A DNA stretch of 11,069 nt from positions 1 through 11,069 of the forward strand of contig JAQULV010000014.1 of assembly GCA_028718405.1 (NCBI GenBank), in the 5' to 3' direction. The stretch's first letter is position 1; each line of letters starts with the position of its first letter. Made by a program: the position numbers and the translations under genes. This document shows, one piece after another, positions 9,211 to 11,069 of this stretch. Source of the stretch: Smithellaceae bacterium (GTDB taxonomy: Bacteria > Desulfobacterota > Syntrophia > Syntrophales > JAQULV01). The notes beneath the pieces are model-generated. The model saw only the letters and a list, made by a program, of their open reading frames with translations, had not been told where the DNA came from and searched no databases.

Positions 9211-9216
9211 TTGCTG

Positions 9217-9224
9217 CTCCCTCC
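9217..9224 (-). promoter_or_regulatory. mraZ ribosome binding site
   Basis: GGAGGGAG stands 6 nt before the ATG at 9210. It fixes the mraZ start and excludes the upstream TTG, which would begin inside this region. It overlaps the third TGGAN repeat, so a protein bound at the DNA repeats would cover the DNA that encodes this site. Confidence 0.85.
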
Positions 9225-9245
9225 ACAACCATCCACTTCACTCCA
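9221..9245 (-). promoter_or_regulatory. Probable MraZ operator: three TGGAN repeats at 10-bp spacing
   Basis: On the minus strand TGGAG (9245-9241), TGGAT (9235-9231) and TGGAG (9225-9221) are each separated by exactly 5 nt, one repeat per helical turn. E. coli MraZ is known to bind TGGGN repeats separated by 5 nt just upstream of its gene, so both spacing and position match, with A in place of the third G. The array lies between the predicted transcription start (about 9247) and the mraZ start codon. MraZ binding here is an inference. Confidence 0.75.
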
Positions 9246-9253
9246 CTGGCTCA

Positions 9254-9282
9254 ACCATAAATAAGGAGGGGGGGTTTGTCAA
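9254..9282 (-). promoter_or_regulatory. Predicted sigma-70-type promoter of the dcw operon
   Basis: A consensus -35 TTGACA (9282-9277) is followed by a 17-nt spacer and TATGGT (9259-9254; four of six match TATAAT). Seven T residues lie just upstream of the -35 box. The predicted start point is near 9247, giving a leader of about 37 nt to the mraZ ATG. The spacer holds a run of seven C residues. Confidence 0.7.
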
Positions 9283-9319
9283 GAAAAAAATCACCCCAGC
9301 GGTTCATTATTTTTTCTTG
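9280..9319 (-). repeat. 10-bp inverted repeat around the mltG stop codon, possible hairpin
   Basis: CAAGAAAAAA (9319-9310) and TTTTTTCTTG (9289-9280) are perfect inverted repeats separated by 20 nt that begin with the mltG TAA. The inner loop can add imperfect pairing (ATGAACC against GGGTGAT, two mismatches). The right arm shares TTG with the -35 box of the dcw promoter. The stem is A/U-rich and its U run is inside the stem, so it is not a standard intrinsic terminator. It might weaken read-through from mltG or protect the mRNA end. Confidence 0.4.
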
Positions 9320-10320
9320 GCAATTTGATATCTTAGGACTGCTTGATTGTGCTCTGCGAGGGTGGAGGAGAAATAGTGAGAACCGTTGTTGTTGGAAACG
9401 AAATAGAGATAATTCACGTCGGCAGGGTAAAGCGCCGCCTGAAGGGAATCGATGCCTGGATTGGCGATGGGACCGGGGGGCAGTCCCTTGATGTAGTACG
9501 TGTTATGGGGGGATGTCCTTTTCAAATGCGATTTTCTTATAAGTCCGCCAAAATCGGCAATATCATAAACTGCCGTGGGATCGCTCTGTAGCCTCATTCC
9601 CCTCTTCAACCGGTTGTGAAATACCGCTGAAATTAACGTCTTTTCATCCTTGAATCCTGACTCCTTGCCGATCATCGACGCCAAGGTAAGAAACTCCGTC
9701 TGGGTCATGCCTAGCTGTTTGGCTCTCTTAAGCATCTCGGGCGTCACCTTTCTCCAGAACTGATTGACCATAATGCCGATTATTTCTTTGGTCGTCATGG
9801 AGCGATCGAACTCATAGGTGTCAGGATAAAGATAGCCCTCCAGGGTTTTCCCCTCTATACCCAATGATTTGAGGAATTCATGATCGCTCGAAAGCCGGAA
9901 GAACGTCTCTGACTTTGCGAGCTTCAATTCCATCAGGATAGCAGCTATTTCTCTCAGGTTCAGGTCTTCGCGTATCGTGACGTGATACACCTTCGTATCC
10001 CCGCGAACAAGCTTGTTGATGATCTCGACCGGGTTCATAGAGCCCGCAAGCTCATATTCACCGGCCTTGATATGCCGCGACGATCCCATTGTTACGGCCA
10101 GGACGGAGAAATAAGGCCTGTTACTGATCATGCCTTCCTTCTGCAGGATGTCCACGATATCTAGAAACCCCGTTCCCTTCGGGATGTCGACCAGTTTCGT
10201 TTTGACGCCTCTGTCGACGGGGCTCAGTGAATAGTTGATGAAGGTAATGATCAACAACGCCAGGGAGAGGATGAGCATGGCAAGCAATGCAGTATGTCGT
10301 CTGTTGGTATTTTTACCCAT
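9307..10320 (-). CDS. mltG: Endolytic murein transglycosylase MltG (YceG-like)
   Basis: MltG is an inner-membrane lytic transglycosylase that cuts nascent glycan strands and is thought to end their elongation. It has 337 residues from the ATG at 10320. There is an N-terminal membrane anchor at about 11-31, a LysM-like part near 46-110 (IPKGTGF start), EGYLYPDTYEF (161-171), the active-site segment LASMIGKES with the predicted catalytic glutamate E220 (equivalent to E. coli E218), NRL-RGMRLQSDPT (236-249) and GLPPGPIANPG (279-289). Residue 218 is glycine where E. coli has E216. A GTG one codon earlier (10323) is possible, but the AGGT ribosome site is better placed for the ATG. It lies 22 nt after ruvX and 96 nt before mraZ. 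Confidence 0.96.
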   Translation of the reverse strand: MGKNTNRRHTALLAMLILSLALLIITFINYSLSPVDRGVKTKLVDIPKGTGFLDIVDILQKEGMISNRPYFSVLAVTMGSSRHIKAGEYELAGSMNPVEIINKLVRGDTKVYHVTIREDLNLREIAAILMELKLAKSETFFRLSSDHEFLKSLGIEGKTLEGYLYPDTYEFDRSMTTKEIIGIMVNQFWRKVTPEMLKRAKQLGMTQTEFLTLASMIGKESGFKDEKTLISAVFHNRLKRGMRLQSDPTAVYDIADFGGLIRKSHLKRTSPHNTYYIKGLPPGPIANPGIDSLQAALYPADVNYLYFVSNNNGSHYFSSTLAEHNQAVLRYQIAKKK

Positions 10321-10342
10321 CACTTTACCTGTCTCGGGTTGT

Positions 10343-10771
10343 TCAGTGAGATTTCTTTGCGGGATCTAGAGAGTCAAGGTAACTCTGGAGAATGAGGCTG
10401 GCGGCCAATCTATCGATCAATTGCCTTTTCTTTTCCGGGCGAACCTTGGCCTGGGAAAGCATCTCCTCGGCTTCTTTTGAGGTCATGGATTCATCCCATT
10501 TGATTACGGGGAGAGCAAAGGCGGACTCCAGCTGTCGGACAAAACGATCCACCTTTTCGCACTGGATGCCTACCGTTCCATCCAGACGCAACGGGTAACC
10601 GACGACGATCCTGTCGACTCCATAGGTATCAACAAAACGGCCTATCTGCTCCATGTCCTGCCGCCTGTTCTTTCTGAACAGGGTGGTTAGGCCCTGGGCG
10701 GTGATGCCCAGTTCATCGCAGATGGCCACTCCGATCCTCTTCTCACCGTAATCTAAACCAAGTATCCTCAT
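10343..10771 (-). CDS. ruvX: RuvX/YqgF-family nuclease, putative pre-16S rRNA 5'-processing enzyme
   Basis: This is a small RNase H-fold protein of 142 residues, normal for YqgF. E. coli YqgF takes part in maturing the 5' end of 16S rRNA; an older proposal links the family to Holliday-junction resolution. Visible motifs: LGLDYGEKRIGVAI (4-17, acidic D7), IVVGYPLRLDG (55-65), WDESMTSKEAEEML (92-105, acidic E94) and LIDRLAASLILQSYLD (118-133, acidic D120). These three acidic positions are the expected metal ligands. WDESMTS departs a little from the common DERLTT form. The start ATG follows an AAGGTG site. It shares a likely operon with mltG, a pairing seen in other bacteria, and lies back to back with selB. 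Confidence 0.95.
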   Translation of the reverse strand: MRILGLDYGEKRIGVAICDELGITAQGLTTLFRKNRRQDMEQIGRFVDTYGVDRIVVGYPLRLDGTVGIQCEKVDRFVRQLESAFALPVIKWDESMTSKEAEEMLSQAKVRPEKKRQLIDRLAASLILQSYLDSLDPAKKSH

Positions 10772-10980
10772 GGCACCTTAAAAAATCTTCTATAGCAAAG
10801 GATTACCCTATCAGCAACATCTAAATGACACGTTGGCGCTCCCCTGCATTGTAGGTATTTGGAAACACACAAGTGTGGACAACATGGGACGGGCAGCAGC
10901 TCTTTTTGGAAACCATGTTTTTGTTGTGAAAACCGGGTGAGTTTGTTATTTGGAACAATCATCGGGCGACGGGAAAAATA
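10772..10980. other. Divergent intergenic region between ruvX and selB
   Basis: This 209-nt stretch holds the possible ruvX promoter and must also hold the selB leader, although I see no convincing selB promoter. Two inverted repeats lie next to each other: CACAC-AA-GTGTG (10866-10877) and AACATGG/CCATGTT (10881-10887 and 10913-10919, 25-nt loop). Their role is unknown. No RNA gene is recognisable. A minus-strand reading frame through it looks spurious. Confidence 0.5.
10789..10817 (-). promoter_or_regulatory. Possible promoter of ruvX-mltG
   Basis: TTGCTG (10817-10812) is followed by a 17-nt spacer and TATAGA (10794-10789). The -10 matches four of six consensus bases and the -35 three of six. 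The start point would fall about 10-12 nt before the ruvX ATG, leaving just enough leader for the AAGGTG ribosome site. The match is moderate. Confidence 0.4.
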
Positions 10981-11069
10981 ATGAAGCACATAACTCTAGG
11001 CACAGCAGGGCATGTCGATCATGGAAAGACAGCCCTAGTGAGAGCATTTACCGGTGTTGATACCGACCG
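10981..11069 (+). CDS. selB: Selenocysteine-specific translation elongation factor SelB, N-terminal 29 codons only
   Basis: SelB is the GTPase that brings selenocysteyl-tRNA to the ribosome at UGA codons marked by a SECIS element. Only 29 codons plus 2 nt are in the window, but they hold the G1 P-loop segment [13 protein letters not shown] (7-19) followed by FTGVDTD (23-29). This GTAGHxDHGK...TGxDTD pattern is the SelB form; EF-Tu has [13 protein letters not shown]. The ATG is the only start in frame after a stop at 10927. A weak GGGA site lies 6 nt upstream. If correct, the organism makes selenoproteins. No in-frame UGA gene is visible here. The rest of the gene lies outside the window. Confidence 0.85.
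   Translation, partial: MKHITLGTAGHVDHGKTALVRAFTGVDTD

Noticed and set aside
9211..9228. Upstream TTG start for mraZ adding six residues (MWREQQ)
   Set aside because: The extension would consist of the translated Shine-Dalgarno region; the ATG at 9210 has ideal spacing to GGAGGGAG and matches family N-termini.
8434..9264. Plus-strand open frame (276 codons) opposite rsmH and mraZ
   Set aside because: It spans two conserved minus-strand genes and the mraZ promoter; this is a shadow of codon bias.
9284..9304. Standard intrinsic terminator after mltG (short ACC/GGT stem then seven T)
   Set aside because: The short stem is only about 3 bp; the larger A/U inverted repeat explains the sequence better but is not a standard terminator either.
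10834..10848. Sigma-54-like TGGC...TGC pattern upstream of selB
   Set aside because: The GG and GC pairs are 9 nt apart instead of the required 10, and the site is more than 130 nt from selB.
10768..10989. Cysteine-containing 73-codon minus-strand frame whose TGA overlaps the ruvX ATG
   Set aside because: It starts at a GTG inside selB, has no ribosome site at that start or at the internal ATG, and covers the likely ruvX promoter. The ATGA overlap alone is weak evidence.
1..11069. Mobile elements, CRISPR arrays, tRNA or rRNA genes, toxin-antitoxin or defence genes
   Set aside because: None is visible: the window is filled by housekeeping wall, division and RNA-related genes with only short gaps.

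Overview
This window is a nearly complete division and cell wall (dcw) cluster from a bacterium that makes Gram-negative-type, meso-diaminopimelate peptidoglycan. Nine complete genes and one gene cut by the left edge all lie on the minus strand. A tenth complete-looking start, selB, is cut by the right edge and runs the other way. Every base from 1 to about 10771 is explained by these genes and their short gaps. I see no mobile element, CRISPR array, tRNA or rRNA, and no foreign island.

Layout in transcription order (right to left): ruvX (10771-10343), mltG (10320-9307), a 96-nt regulatory gap, mraZ (9210-8764), rsmH (8754-7819), ftsL (7815-7489), ftsI (7478-5493), murE (5428-3902), murF (3905-2451), mraY (2440-1361) and murD (1357 to beyond base 1). 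Genes inside the dcw block are 3-10 nt apart or overlap by 4 nt (murE/murF). The exception is a gap of about 60 nt before murE. ftsW, murG, murC and ftsQAZ would be expected beyond the left edge, but this is inference from usual dcw order.

How the genes work together: MurE, MurF and MurD are the amide ligases that build the UDP-MurNAc-pentapeptide, and MraY moves it onto the lipid carrier to make lipid I. FtsI (PBP3-type) cross-links septal peptidoglycan, and FtsL is a bitopic scaffold of the divisome. MltG cuts nascent glycan strands. RsmH methylates 16S rRNA. MraZ is the cluster's own DNA-binding regulator. The clearest regulatory signal is in front of mraZ: a good sigma-70-type promoter followed by three TGGAN repeats spaced exactly 10 bp, which fits a MraZ operator.

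Organism: the meso-DAP type MurE, the FtsI with a C-terminal PASTA domain, the ruvX-mltG-mraZ linkage and the neighbouring selB together suggest a deltaproteobacterium in the broad sense, perhaps Syntrophales-like. This is an inference from protein style, not a database match.

I did not find a new biological system. The points worth a second look are the mraZ control region (operator repeats, a C7 tract inside the promoter spacer, and a 10-bp inverted repeat that contains the mltG stop and touches the -35 box), the PASTA-bearing FtsI, the start codon of murE, and a substitution next to the MltG catalytic glutamate.
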